Virus record (IMG/VR): IMGVR_UViG_3300021425_000043
Location: 1 to 58,431 of that record
Length of the DNA stretch: 58,431 nt
From: a virus
Strand: one strand, 5' to 3'
In this document: piece after piece, positions 1-6,290 of the stretch
Position numbering within the stretch: the first letter of the stretch is position 1
Layout: every line of letters starts with the position of its first letter
Program-made: the position numbers and the translations under genes
The notes under the pieces: generated by a model
What the model was told of the DNA's origin: nothing
Seen by the model: only the letters and a program-made list of their open reading frames with translations
Database searches by the model: none

Positions 1-395
1 TCAATAGCCATGCACTCAACAATAGTTGGGTCATCGCATGGCACGTCAAGTCTTAACTCATCGTAATAACATAAGAACTTAGGTACATCGGTTGGTGGAC
101 AAATAAGCTGATAAGATAACTTAGTAGCATATTGATTACCGTCAGGATCATTATCAGATTCTACAACTTCTGATCTAAGCCTGATGTAATCAATAGTTTG
201 AACAGGCATAGTCCTGTCCCAAATGTCTTTGAACATTTTTTTAGTCTTTTCAACTTTGTCAACAATGCCTAGCCTTTGCATAACAGAGTACCCATCGTCT
301 GGGTACTCTTTTTTAGGATTAGCATTGTCAAACTTTTTACGAGCAGCATCTTTGATGTCTTCTTGTAATTGTGCAGATAATCTAACTGTTTTCAT
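1..395 (-). CDS. hypothetical protein, 3' end cut by window edge
   Basis: An open frame starts at ATG 393-395, 5 nt behind a GGAGG ribosome site, and runs off the window edge after 131 codons. It begins MKTVRLSAQLQEDI. I do not recognise the family. The N-terminal third is Lys/Asp-rich and probably helical (residues 5-60); the rest is mixed, with YIRLRSEVVESD near residue 92. It follows the MoxR ATPase gene by 8 nt on the same strand, so the two are surely co-transcribed. If the genome is circular, the next gene would be the VWA/metallopeptidase at the other window edge. It could be an adaptor or substrate of that ATPase pair, but nothing in the sequence shows this. Confidence 0.75.
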   Translation of the reverse strand, partial: MKTVRLSAQLQEDIKDAARKKFDNANPKKEYPDDGYSVMQRLGIVDKVEKTKKMFKDIWDRTMPVQTIDYIRLRSEVVESDNDPDGNQYATKLSYQLICPPTDVPKFLCYYDELRLDVPCDDPTIVECMAI

Positions 396-403
396 ATAAC
401 CTC

Positions 404-1420
404 CTATAAAACAACGTTAGCGTTGTCAACGATCCACTTACGCACATCGTTGTGTGATTTGAGTTGTCTGTCTTTGGCCAAACAACCTTTAACTAAGACA
501 ACTTGAAACTCAACTGGTAACTTGTTGTTTAGCTTCATAATGTTTTCCATCATGTCATCCTGTGCTCTAGTAGCTACAGCAGTAGCAAGAGCGTACAACA
601 ACGCTGGGTTGTCGTCTTTCTTGTATGTTGATGGGTCTTTGAGCAACTGATCAATATCTGGTAGCTTGTTTGCAATTTCTTTGAATGCAATAAACTCACC
701 AGCTGGCCCATCACCGACTAGTGATGACACACCAAAGAACAAACGTTCTGGATCTGTGTTTGCCCTGGATAGCTTTTTGCTGACCATTGACCAAGCACGT
801 GGCGTTGGGAATGCATATTCGTCAGCGTCAAACTGTGATAACAGATTAGGTCTGTACTGTATGAACGAGATAACATCTGGGTCGATGTTGTGCTGATAAG
901 CCCACTGCACCCAATCGTCGAGTGTTGGCTCGAGCTCGTAATGTGCAAGTCTGTTACGTACAGGCGATGGCATCTGATAAACAGCTGCTGCATCGGTAAG
1001 TCTGTTGCCGGCACAGATGATTTGCCAACCGGCAGGCAATCTGTATTCACCAATTTGTTTTGTTAGTAACAGTTGTAAGAATGCGTTTTGCGTTGCTGGC
1101 GGTGCAGTTGGTAGCTCGTCGATGAAGAGCAAGCCACGTTCACCGTCGCGTTCAGCGATTGGGAAGACATCAGGCACAGCCCATGATGTAAACCGTTTAC
1201 CGGTTTCTTTGAGCTGTTTAATGTATGGAATACCACGTACATCGACAGGGTCGAACAAGTTAGCACGAAAATCGATGAGCGGAACGCCCATCTCATCGGC
1301 AACTTGTCTTGGTATTTCTGATTTACCAATGCCTGGCCCACCCCATATCATTGCAGGGTAGCCGGCATTGATGCAATCAGTTAGTTCTTGTTTAAGTTTT
1401 ACTGGATTAATTGTGTGCAT
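404..1420 (-). CDS. MoxR-type AAA+ ATPase
   Basis: This 338-residue protein has a clear AAA+ core. The Walker A motif GGPGIGKSE lies at residues 27-35 and Walker B LLFIDELP around 97-104 (D101, E102). The region after Walker B (TQNAFLQLLL, then AGNR) fits the MoxR/RavA group, which often works with a VWA-domain partner as a metal-insertion or remodelling chaperone. Here the probable partner is the metallopeptidase/VWA protein at the opposite window edge. The ATG follows a GGAGGTAAAT ribosome site. In phages such pairs occur as genes of unknown function; roles in virion maturation or host-protein remodelling are guesses. The family call is firm and the function is open. Confidence 0.9.
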   Translation of the reverse strand: MHTINPVKLKQELTDCINAGYPAMIWGGPGIGKSEIPRQVADEMGVPLIDFRANLFDPVDVRGIPYIKQLKETGKRFTSWAVPDVFPIAERDGERGLLFIDELPTAPPATQNAFLQLLLTKQIGEYRLPAGWQIICAGNRLTDAAAVYQMPSPVRNRLAHYELEPTLDDWVQWAYQHNIDPDVISFIQYRPNLLSQFDADEYAFPTPRAWSMVSKKLSRANTDPERLFFGVSSLVGDGPAGEFIAFKEIANKLPDIDQLLKDPSTYKKDDNPALLYALATAVATRAQDDMMENIMKLNNKLPVEFQVVLVKGCLAKDRQLKSHNDVRKWIVDNANVVL

Positions 1421-1435
1421 ATTTACCTCCTAAAA

Positions 1436-1873
1436 TTACCACGAACAGTCGTACCAGACCTTTTTGCCTTCATCAAGCCACTTGAGTGCTTGCTTACAGA
1501 ACTTAAGGTCGAGTTCTTTATACTCTTTCATTGATTCTTCTTGGAACTGTTGTCCCCAAAAGAATCCGTCTGGGCAGAAAGGCAAGTCATCATTTTCAAC
1601 AAGTTCTTGTAATCTAACGATGTCTTCACGTTCTAAAAACATAACTTCAGCATAGTCATGTTTGCCATCCATATGAAGTCCTTGCATGTATTTGCCTTCT
1701 TTACCAAATTTTCTTTCACGCCATAATCTTTGCATGTATTCTTGCAGTCTGGCATGTTTACGCCAATAAAATTCATCACCGCCTTGTAATGTTTCGTAAA
1801 AGGCATCGCTGTTAATTGGTTCTACATTCTCAGGTTGTGGCTCCTGAAAGCCTGCGTAAGCATCTAATCCCAT
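1436..1873 (-). CDS. conserved phage hypothetical protein
   Basis: The protein has 145 residues, begins MGLDAYAGF and ends WYDCSW. The MGLD(M/A)Y opening and aromatic-rich body (HARLQEYMQRLWRERKFG, then FCPDGFFWGQQ) are typical of a phage family often given misleading enzyme names in annotations. I see no catalytic motif, signal peptide or membrane segment. Many Trp, Tyr and charged residues suggest a compact cytosolic alpha/beta protein. The gene has a good GGAGG site and sits 15 nt upstream of the MoxR ATPase start, so it is probably in the same operon. A strong terminator just upstream separates it from the 259-residue gene, so it may be transcribed from its own start or by read-through. 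Confidence 0.7.
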   Translation of the reverse strand: MGLDAYAGFQEPQPENVEPINSDAFYETLQGGDEFYWRKHARLQEYMQRLWRERKFGKEGKYMQGLHMDGKHDYAEVMFLEREDIVRLQELVENDDLPFCPDGFFWGQQFQEESMKEYKELDLKFCKQALKWLDEGKKVWYDCSW

Positions 1874-1894
1874 AATTACCTCCTTGGAATAAAA

Positions 1895-1921
1895 TTAAAA
1901 AAGGGGAGCCGAAGCCCCCCG
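1895..1921 (-). terminator. intrinsic terminator with UUCG tetraloop
   Basis: On the minus strand, directly after the stop at 1927, a GC-rich stem (GGGG-GC / GC-CCCC) closes a TTCG tetraloop and is followed by TTTTTT. This is a textbook rho-independent terminator. It ends the short unit that starts at the hairpin element near 2.9 kb. Confidence 0.9.
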
Positions 1922-1926
1922 TTAGT

Positions 1927-2706
1927 TTAGGCTGAAGCAAACATGTTTGTAGTATGTTCTTTAGTAGCCTGGTTTAGCTCAGTTGCAACTTTGACAGAAG
2001 AATCAGCGTGATTCTTGAAGTTCCACTCAGCTAGTCGCTGTTGACGTCTTTCGATCTCATTTCTGACACGAACATCTTTTAGAGACAGATCGTGCAATCC
2101 GAATGATTCACCGATAAGACCAACAACAGCTGACAACATACGAGCTTTGCGACCGAGACCGAACATCTTCTCCTCACGCTCAACCAACCATACTGGTAAG
2201 TCATCGTTTGGATTAGCTGATTCAGTTTCTTCTTTGTACTCGTACGCAATAGACGCGAACTCTGCCCAAGTCCTGGTTGTCAACTGTAAGAAGTTGATAC
2301 CTGTTGATTGTGGGTCAGTCTCAAGCAATGGCATAAGACCGTCTGCAATCTGTTGAACTTGTTGAAGATAATAATCTTCTTCTTTTTTACGAAGTCCACT
2401 GTCTTCAGTGTTAAATACCATAGGTGTATTCTTTTTAGACTTGAATACTTCCATAATACCTTCTACTCTTGATGGCTGAGCAATTGGCTTGCCTTCGCCG
2501 TCAATAGAATATTTTCTGTAGTAAAAGTCAGGCAGATGCACAGGGTCCTGTGTTGCCCTGAGTTCACTACCAACTGGGTCACCGTTGGTGTCTGGTTTCC
2601 ATGCAGACTCTGGTGTTTTTTGGTCAGGCAGGAGCTCGCCTGTCTCACCGTTAGCCATGTCTACTATTTCTGGACCTAAGTCCGATGGGTCAAAATGATT
2701 TGCCAT
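1927..2706 (-). CDS. hypothetical protein, 259 aa
   Basis: I chose the ATG at 2704-2706 (MANHFDPSDLG) because AAGGAGGTAATT lies just before it; an upstream in-frame ATG lacks this. The first ~60 residues are acidic and low in hydrophobics (GETGELLPDQKTPESAW), suggesting a disordered tail. The rest is helical with many charged pairs, including KARMLSAVVGLIGESFGL near residues 185-205 and an amphipathic RNEIERRQQRLAEW segment. There is no enzyme signature. The start overlaps the preceding 53-residue gene by 17 nt, implying translational coupling, and the unit ends at the terminator 6 nt downstream. It looks like an abundant early or structural accessory protein, but the role is unknown. Confidence 0.75.
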   Translation of the reverse strand: MANHFDPSDLGPEIVDMANGETGELLPDQKTPESAWKPDTNGDPVGSELRATQDPVHLPDFYYRKYSIDGEGKPIAQPSRVEGIMEVFKSKKNTPMVFNTEDSGLRKKEEDYYLQQVQQIADGLMPLLETDPQSTGINFLQLTTRTWAEFASIAYEYKEETESANPNDDLPVWLVEREEKMFGLGRKARMLSAVVGLIGESFGLHDLSLKDVRVRNEIERRQQRLAEWNFKNHADSSVKVATELNQATKEHTTNMFASA

Positions 2707-2851
2707 AATTACCTCCTTGGTTGGCGTTGATATCAACTCTTCTGATGAACTGCTTAAGCACCTCACCAGAAGACATAAATTCAGCTTGCGATTGTATTTC
2801 GCTTGCTTCGGCTTTTTCTAGCACCTCGTTGGGTACATGTACTTCTTCCAT
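2690..2851 (-). CDS. small hypothetical protein, 53 aa
   Basis: This short open frame begins MEEVHVPNEVLEKAEA behind AAGGAGGTTTGT, an excellent ribosome site. It encodes a hydrophilic, helix-forming protein (EASEIQSQAEFMSSGEVL). Its last codons overlap the start of the 259-residue gene by 17 nt and include that gene's ribosome site, so translation is probably coupled. It is the first gene after hairpin element D. No family is recognised. Confidence 0.7.
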   Translation of the reverse strand: MEEVHVPNEVLEKAEASEIQSQAEFMSSGEVLKQFIRRVDINANQGGNYGKSF

Positions 2852-2885
2852 ACAAACCTCCTTGTAATAATAATGAAATACATTC

Positions 2886-2925
2886 TACTTACTAACTCGC
2901 ATGAGACATTTGTAATGGATCATGC
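2886..2925 (-). promoter_or_regulatory. conserved hairpin + TAGTRTGTA element, copy D
   Basis: On the minus strand the inverted repeat at 2899-2925 folds as an outer stem GCATGA/TCATGC, a two-base mismatch, an inner stem CATT/AATG and triloop ACA. TAGTAAGTA follows after GAGT. It sits about 35 nt upstream of the 53-residue gene. Three relatives lie near 3.4, 4.2 and 4.9 kb, with different stem sequences but the same fold. Confidence 0.6.
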
Positions 2926-2961
2926 ACATATAAAGAGCCAGCACATTGTGCTGACCTTTTT

Positions 2962-2995
2962 AAAAAAGAAAAAAAGCTCGGCTTTTCATCCGAGC
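2962..2995 (-). terminator. intrinsic terminator
   Basis: On the minus strand a GCTCGG/CCGAGC stem with an 8-nt loop is followed by TTTTTTTCTTTTTT. It ends the transcript carrying the 71-residue gene that starts at 3326. Confidence 0.9.
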
Positions 2996-3110
2996 ATGTG
3001 CTTTTCGTAACAACCGCCCCGAGCTTTAATACGTCCTCGGGGTGACGTTGTGAGTGCTGGGTAGTCTCAAAGGACGTTCTGTATATTCCCCCAGATTCAC
3101 TCGTTGCCAA
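2996..3110 (-). other. structured untranslated segment, possible small RNA
   Basis: About 115 nt separate the stop of the 71-residue gene from its terminator, long for this compact genome. On the minus strand the segment holds a perfect CCCCGAG/CTCGGGG stem (3017-3023 with 3036-3042) just before the terminator stem. An open frame of 72 codons crosses it, but it has no ribosome site and would run through both hairpins, so I treat the segment as non-coding. It could be a stable 3' UTR or a processed small RNA. Confidence 0.4.
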
Positions 3111-3326
3111 CTAAGCTACTGCTGTTGCTGGCTGTTCAACTGACTGAGCTTTTGGCTCAATCAGTCTTTTGAAGACTTTCACTTGGTTGCCGTCACTGTC
3201 CAATGGAACAGCTACGTCAAAGTGTAGAGTCTCGCTACCATCTTTGTTGGTAGTTGCAATTCCGATTTCTCTACTTCTAGATTTACCGTCTTTGCCTGCT
3301 TTTAAAATGTATAATGAATACAACAT
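3111..3326 (-). CDS. small hypothetical protein, 71 aa
   Basis: The protein begins MLYSLYILKAGKDGKS behind CTAGGAGGTAAATT. The first 45 residues look like a small beta-rich domain (ILKAGKDG, REIGIATTNKDGS, LHFDVAVPLD), and the last 20 are a polar tail ending QPATAVA. There is no known motif. It is alone in its transcription unit, preceded by hairpin element A and followed by a structured segment and terminator. That layout suggests strong, independent expression. A small inhibitor or DNA-binding protein is possible but unsupported. Confidence 0.7.
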   Translation of the reverse strand: MLYSLYILKAGKDGKSRSREIGIATTNKDGSETLHFDVAVPLDSDGNQVKVFKRLIEPKAQSVEQPATAVA

Positions 3327-3388
3327 AATTTACCTCCTAGGTAAGTAATAATTAATGAGTCGATACACCCGTACCAACTTCATATAAA

Positions 3389-3424
3389 TACACACTAGCG
3401 CAGGACATCTATGATGGCCCGCGC
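3389..3424 (-). promoter_or_regulatory. conserved hairpin + TAGTRTGTA element, copy A
   Basis: On the minus strand a 12+12-nt inverted repeat (3398-3424) folds as outer stem GCGC...GCGC, one mismatch, inner stem CATC/GATG and triloop ATA. TAGTGTGTA follows directly. It lies about 60 nt upstream of the 71-residue gene. Confidence 0.6.
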
Positions 3425-3439
3425 CAGAGCGCTGTGCTA

Positions 3440-3967
3440 CTACTTGGAGATTGTTCTCCAAGTAATGTTGTAGCGTGTTTTGTTTTCCAGCGGTGTTGAT
3501 ACGCCGTGCGCGAGTTGGTTAAAGAACTCGCGATTGCCAATGATTAGCTCTCCGTTGTGGAGAGTAATCTTGTCGGCGGTGTAATCAAACACTGCTGGGG
3601 CTCCGAGGCTTAAAGATGCGATAGAGCCTTTGAGCTCTTTTTCGTCGTCTTTGTGTTTGTTGAGCTTTTGTCCTGGTTTATATTGATTAATAAGAACGTG
3701 GTTAAAGCTTTCGCCTGTTGTTTTGTTGAGCCAAGTAGTCAAAAGCTTAACTTTTGGTGTGTAGCCGGTGGCTATATGTGAACGGCCAGAGTAAATGTAG
3801 TTTAATCCGCGTTCGCCAAGCCAAGCTGTGCCTCTGCCGAATTCTTGTGTGAAGCTGAGCTGTTGCAGTTCAACAAGCAGAGGAGAAGCAAACTCAGGCT
3901 TGAGGGTCTGAGTTGCTTTTCGTAGTTGTGCTCCTGTGTTGTTAGTGTAAAGTGTTTCAAAATTCAT
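3440..3967 (-). CDS. alkB: AlkB-like Fe(II)/2-oxoglutarate dioxygenase
   Basis: This 175-residue protein has the full AlkB active-site set. The iron ligands are H105 and D107 (in NKHKDDE) and H154 (QLAHGVS). The 2-oxoglutarate/substrate motif RYNITWR supplies R165 and R171, matching the family RxNxTxR. AlkB enzymes remove alkyl damage from DNA or RNA bases by oxidative demethylation. Here it would act in the cytoplasm to protect phage DNA, or possibly host RNA. Length is close to compact phage and bacterial AlkBs. It is translated from AAGGAGAAACAA-ATG, 10 nt after the 57-residue coiled-coil gene, in a two-gene unit under hairpin element B. Confidence 0.93.
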   Translation of the reverse strand: MNFETLYTNNTGAQLRKATQTLKPEFASPLLVELQQLSFTQEFGRGTAWLGERGLNYIYSGRSHIATGYTPKVKLLTTWLNKTTGESFNHVLINQYKPGQKLNKHKDDEKELKGSIASLSLGAPAVFDYTADKITLHNGELIIGNREFFNQLAHGVSTPLENKTRYNITWRTISK

Positions 3968-3977
3968 TTGTTTCTCC

Positions 3978-4151
3978 TTAATTAAATTTAACTCCCAATT
4001 TCAACTTAACAGTTAACTGTTCAATAAGCTGTGATTGTTCGTTTACTTGTTTTTCTAATTCTTGAATTTGTTTAGATGCTTCGTCTAGAATTGCAATTGC
4101 TTTGTCTTCCAATTCTTTTCGTATTCTTTGTTGTTCTAATAGTTTGTTCAT
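3978..4151 (-). CDS. small coiled-coil protein, 57 aa
   Basis: The frame begins MNKLLEQQRIRKELEDK behind TAGGAGATTGTT and ends KLGVKFN. Almost the whole length is a predicted coiled coil with heptad-like Leu/Ile spacing (LLEQQRI, AIAILDEA, IQELEKQV, SQLIEQLTVKL). It probably forms a dimer or binds another helical protein. Its stop is 10 nt before the AlkB start, and hairpin element B lies just upstream. No family is recognised. Confidence 0.7.
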   Translation of the reverse strand: MNKLLEQQRIRKELEDKAIAILDEASKQIQELEKQVNEQSQLIEQLTVKLKLGVKFN

Positions 4152-4185
4152 AACAATCTCCTAATATGAATTAATAATACTCCTG

Positions 4186-4222
4186 TACATACTAGCGATA
4201 GGGCATCTATGATGGCCATCGC
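4186..4222 (-). promoter_or_regulatory. conserved hairpin + TAGTRTGTA element, copy B
   Basis: On the minus strand the inverted repeat (4195-4222) forms outer stem GCGAT/ATCGC plus GG/CC-type pairs, a small internal loop, inner stem CATC/GATG and triloop ATA. TAGTATGTA follows at once, then TTATTAATTCAT near the ribosome site of the 57-residue gene. Copy C shares the TTATTAATTCAT tail. Confidence 0.6.
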
Positions 4223-4230
4223 TGATATTT

Positions 4231-4514
4231 GGTTCCACTGGTTCCACTTGGTTCCACGAGTCATGGAACACAAAAAAGGTGATAACGATGCGTAGTTAGA
4301 GGTTTGGTTCCACTGGTTCCACTTGTTTTAGGTTAAGTTAATCTTTATTCATTAACCGTTGTCCGTGGTCCGTTACAAAACTAGGTTTTGTTTTACGCGG
4401 AACCACGGAACCACAAGTGTTGCAGATGCACACAAACACGCATTGCTATGCATATTTTGTATGGTTCCACGACTTGGTTCCACATCGGCATATTCCCGTG
4501 GAACACAAGGAACC
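4231..4514. repeat. cluster of GGTTCCAC repeats in both orientations
   Basis: The octamer GGTTCCAC occurs in the plus orientation at 4231, 4240, 4250, 4306, 4315, 4463 and 4476. Several pairs are spaced 9-10 nt, about one helical turn. Inverted GGAACC or GGAACA units occur near 4265, 4399, 4407, 4501 and 4509. The ~460-nt gap between the genes ending at 4151 and 4612 has no credible gene. Such an array looks like protein-binding iterons, for replication initiation, transcription control or packaging recognition. Confidence 0.7.
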
Positions 4515-4573
4515 AAAAATATATAACAATAATGCAAGTCGCAACTCGACATTGCACATTGATGATAGTAGTT

Positions 4574-4604
4574 AAATAAAAAAAGAAGGGGGCTGGACAC
4601 CCCC
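4574..4604 (-). terminator. intrinsic terminator
   Basis: On the minus strand GGGGG-TGTCCAG-CCCCC is followed by TTCTTTTTTT. It lies 8 nt after the stop of the 69-residue gene. Confidence 0.9.
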
Positions 4605-4611
4605 ATTGATG

Positions 4612-4821
4612 CTAGGACTTAGCTTTGAGTTCAAGCTCTAATTGCTTAGGCTTTCTATTAGATATATAACCCTGTGCCATGGCTGAGCCATATTTGACAG
4701 TGGTTTGTTTTACAGAATCGATACCAGACTTAAGAGAAGAAGTGGATAAAGAATCGACACCGTTGTGAACTGACGCGGTCATTGAACCAAGGCCAGTGAA
4801 TAGTTTTGTCATGTAGTTCAT
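4612..4821 (-). CDS. small hypothetical protein, 69 aa
   Basis: The protein begins MNYMTKLFTGLGSMTA behind AAGGAGTAAATT. It is Ser/Thr/Gly-rich (NGVDSLSTSSLKSGIDSV), with a weakly amphipathic N-terminus and a basic, Leu-containing tail (NRKPKQLELELKAKS). It has no clear membrane segment and no known family. It is the first minus-strand gene leftward of the strand switch, alone between hairpin element C and a strong terminator, which suggests a highly expressed early product. Confidence 0.65.
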   Translation of the reverse strand: MNYMTKLFTGLGSMTASVHNGVDSLSTSSLKSGIDSVKQTTVKYGSAMAQGYISNRKPKQLELELKAKS

Positions 4822-4859
4822 AATTTACTCCTTATATAAATGAATTAATAACACCCTAA

Positions 4860-4896
4860 TACATACTAGCTTTGTACATCTTTGATGGACACAGCT
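4860..4896 (-). promoter_or_regulatory. conserved hairpin + TAGTRTGTA element, copy C
   Basis: On the minus strand the repeat (4868-4896) pairs AGCT...AGCT, then TGT/ACA, with the same two mismatches, inner stem CATC/GATG and triloop AAA. TAGTATGTA and TTATTAATTCAT follow. It is about 40 nt upstream of the 69-residue gene. Confidence 0.6.
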
Positions 4897-5065
4897 TTTT
4901 TCAATACAAGGTTCCAAGTAGTAAAATGACAGTTAGTTTCTGAGATTTGGAAAGGGGGGGAAGGGGGTCTGTGGTGATAGTAGTAACCGATGTCAGAGCG
5001 ATACTCACACATTTTTTCAAAAAAATTTTTCCACAAAAAATTTACAAGTTATCCACAAATAAGAT
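4897..5065. other. AT-rich intergenic region with DnaA-box-like sites (candidate origin)
   Basis: This gap separates the leftward and rightward gene blocks. It contains a G-run (4951-4967), then A/T-rich DNA with TTTTCCACA (5027-5035) and a perfect DnaA box TTATCCACA (5049-5057), spaced 22 nt apart on the same face of the helix. Together with the GGTTCCAC cluster it resembles a replication origin. A promoter for the small terminase gene must also lie here, but I cannot place it. Confidence 0.45.
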
Positions 5066-5599
5066 ATGCTTACGAGTATGAGCTTAGTTGCAGATCAATC
5101 GACCACGGTCACCGAACAAGATAGATTGGAACTCCAATCACATTTTCCGTACGCGGGTGTAAAGTTATCCGAGCTTTCGGTTCAAGAAGAAAGATTAATT
5201 TTGTATTTTTTACGTGGCATGAGCAAAGCGGCAGCGGGCCGTGCGGCGGGGTACAGGAACCAAGATTCCGTGTACGAAGCTTTTAAGCGACCAAAGATTA
5301 TGCAGGCCATCGAGTATCTAAGAGAAGAGATGCGCGAAGAGGTTAGGTTCGATAAAAATACCGCGACCCAATTATATTTAGAAGCACATCGTAAATCAGC
5401 AACCGCGACTGAAGAAAAAAATGTCGTAGATTCGTTGTGCAAGCTCCACGGTCTATTCGCTCCAGAGCAAGCAACCCAAGTTAATATTAATTTAGATAAA
5501 ATCCAGCAACTAGAAAGACTGTCCGATTCTGAGTTGTTAAAGTTAGCTGGAGTAGATACAAAGTACCTAGAACCCCAAGGAGAAAATAATGGCGAATGA
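5066..5599 (+). CDS. terS: terminase small subunit
   Basis: This 177-residue protein (MLTSMSLVADQS) fits a small terminase. It has an N-terminal helix-turn-helix region with Ala/Gly turns (RGMSKAAAGRAAGYRNQDSVYEAFKRPKI, residues ~50-80). A long charged helix follows (EYLREEMREEVRFDK), then a C-terminal region for large-subunit contact. TerS binds the packaging site on phage DNA and loads TerL. It is the first gene of the rightward block; TerL is only 1.4 kb downstream. The ribosome site is weak (AAATAAGAT), so M5 at 5078 is an alternative start. The gene's end overlaps the next start by 11 nt. Confidence 0.8.
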   Translation: MLTSMSLVADQSTTVTEQDRLELQSHFPYAGVKLSELSVQEERLILYFLRGMSKAAAGRAAGYRNQDSVYEAFKRPKIMQAIEYLREEMREEVRFDKNTATQLYLEAHRKSATATEEKNVVDSLCKLHGLFAPEQATQVNINLDKIQQLERLSDSELLKLAGVDTKYLEPQGENNGE

Positions 5600-5747
5600 A
5601 AAATATATGCAAGCTACTAAAGCTCGTAGGAAAAAAAGAAAAGTTTCAAAAATGAAAAAATTTCCAGATTATTCTGGAGATGGTAAGATCACAAGAAGAG
5701 ATATTCTTATGGGCATAGGAGTTCTTCCAAAAAAGAGAGGTAAATAA
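5589..5747 (+). CDS. small basic protein with EF-hand-like loop, 52 aa
   Basis: The frame begins MANEKYMQATKARRKKRKVSK and ends VLPKKRGK. The first half is very rich in Lys and Arg. The second half holds DYSGDGKITRRD (residues 28-39), which matches an EF-hand/dockerin-type calcium loop at positions 1, 3, 5, 7, 9 and 12. It overlaps the terS end by 11 nt and abuts the next tiny gene by ATG/TAA overlap. It may bind nucleic acid and a divalent ion; no function is known to me. Confidence 0.7.
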   Translation: MANEKYMQATKARRKKRKVSKMKKFPDYSGDGKITRRDILMGIGVLPKKRGK

Positions 5748-5845
5748 TGCATTGTATAAACGCACCGGTAAAAAAGATGTCTATGAAAAAAGGCAAGAAA
5801 AAGAAAGGCTACTCTAAGAAAAGTTATAAAGGCGGTAAGAAATAA
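5747..5845 (+). CDS. tiny basic protein, 32 aa
   Basis: The frame begins MHCINAPVKKMSMKKGK and is more than 40% Lys. Start and stop overlap both neighbours by one base (TAATG), which supports real translation within the operon. It is too short for family assignment. Like its neighbours it could neutralise DNA charge in the capsid. Confidence 0.55.
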   Translation: MHCINAPVKKMSMKKGKKKKGYSKKSYKGGKK

Positions 5846-6108
5846 TGGGCACACATAACAAAAAGAAAACTTTTAAACCTGCCGATGCTATAGGATACGA
5901 TGATAATAACGTAAGTAAGGTTAACACTACCTCGTTTGCAAATACTATTATCCCCGGAACAAAAAAAGGGGTTACTAAAGAGCAAAATTTTGATGCAGCC
6001 TTTAAAAAAGCTAGAAAAGAACTAGGCCCAAATAAAGAGTTTATGTATAAATTAAAAGATGATCCTAATTTTAAAAAATATACTACTAATTATAAAAAGG
6101 AAAAATAA
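5845..6108 (+). CDS. hypothetical basic protein, 87 aa
   Basis: The protein begins MGTHNKKKTFKPADAIGYDD and ends TTNYKKEK. The middle (GTKKGVTKEQNFDAAFKKAR, then ELGPNKEFMYK) looks like a small helical domain common in marine phage virion-associated small proteins, with 'AFKKARKELG' and 'F.Y' features. Overlaps of one base on both sides place it firmly in the terS-terL operon. No enzyme motif is present. Confidence 0.65.
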   Translation: MGTHNKKKTFKPADAIGYDDNNVSKVNTTSFANTIIPGTKKGVTKEQNFDAAFKKARKELGPNKEFMYKLKDDPNFKKYTTNYKKEK

Positions 6109-6290
6109 TGCCTAGGAAAAAAACTACCAGGAAAAAAACTAGTAAAAGAAAAGGCGCAACACCCACTAACCCAAGCTTATACGCTAGAGTAAAAGCAGAA
6201 GCTAAACGGAAGTTTAAGGTCTATCCTTCGGCATACGCCAACGGTTGGTTAGTAAGAACCTATAAAAAGCGTGGCGGTGGGTATAGGTAA
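6108..6290 (+). CDS. small Arg/Lys-rich protein, 60 aa
   Basis: It begins MPRKKTTRKKTSKRKGA and continues with NPSLYARVKAEAKRKF, then YPSAYANGWLVRTYKKRGG. The second half is a highly conserved marine-virus motif (PSLYxxVKxxAKxKFxVYPSAYAN), which I recall from phages and from large algal viruses. The first 20 residues are a poly-basic tail. It overlaps both neighbours by one base. A nucleic-acid-binding virion component is plausible. Confidence 0.7.
   Translation: MPRKKTTRKKTSKRKGATPTNPSLYARVKAEAKRKFKVYPSAYANGWLVRTYKKRGGGYR

Noticed and set aside
2892-3110. 72-codon minus-strand open frame
   Set aside because: It crosses two strong hairpins including the terminator at 2962-2995, has no ribosome site and begins only at the stop of the 71-residue gene.
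3090-3120. tRNA-like GTAGCTTAGTTGGC sequence on the minus strand
   Set aside because: It resembles a D-arm, but no acceptor stem, anticodon arm or T-arm can be paired; it is the end of a coding sequence.
4231-4514. CRISPR-like array
   Set aside because: The repeats are only 8 nt, irregularly spaced and in both orientations, and there are no cas genes.
4373-4606. Open frames on both strands across the GGTTCCAC cluster
   Set aside because: They have no ribosome sites, odd composition and overlap the repeat array and a terminator.
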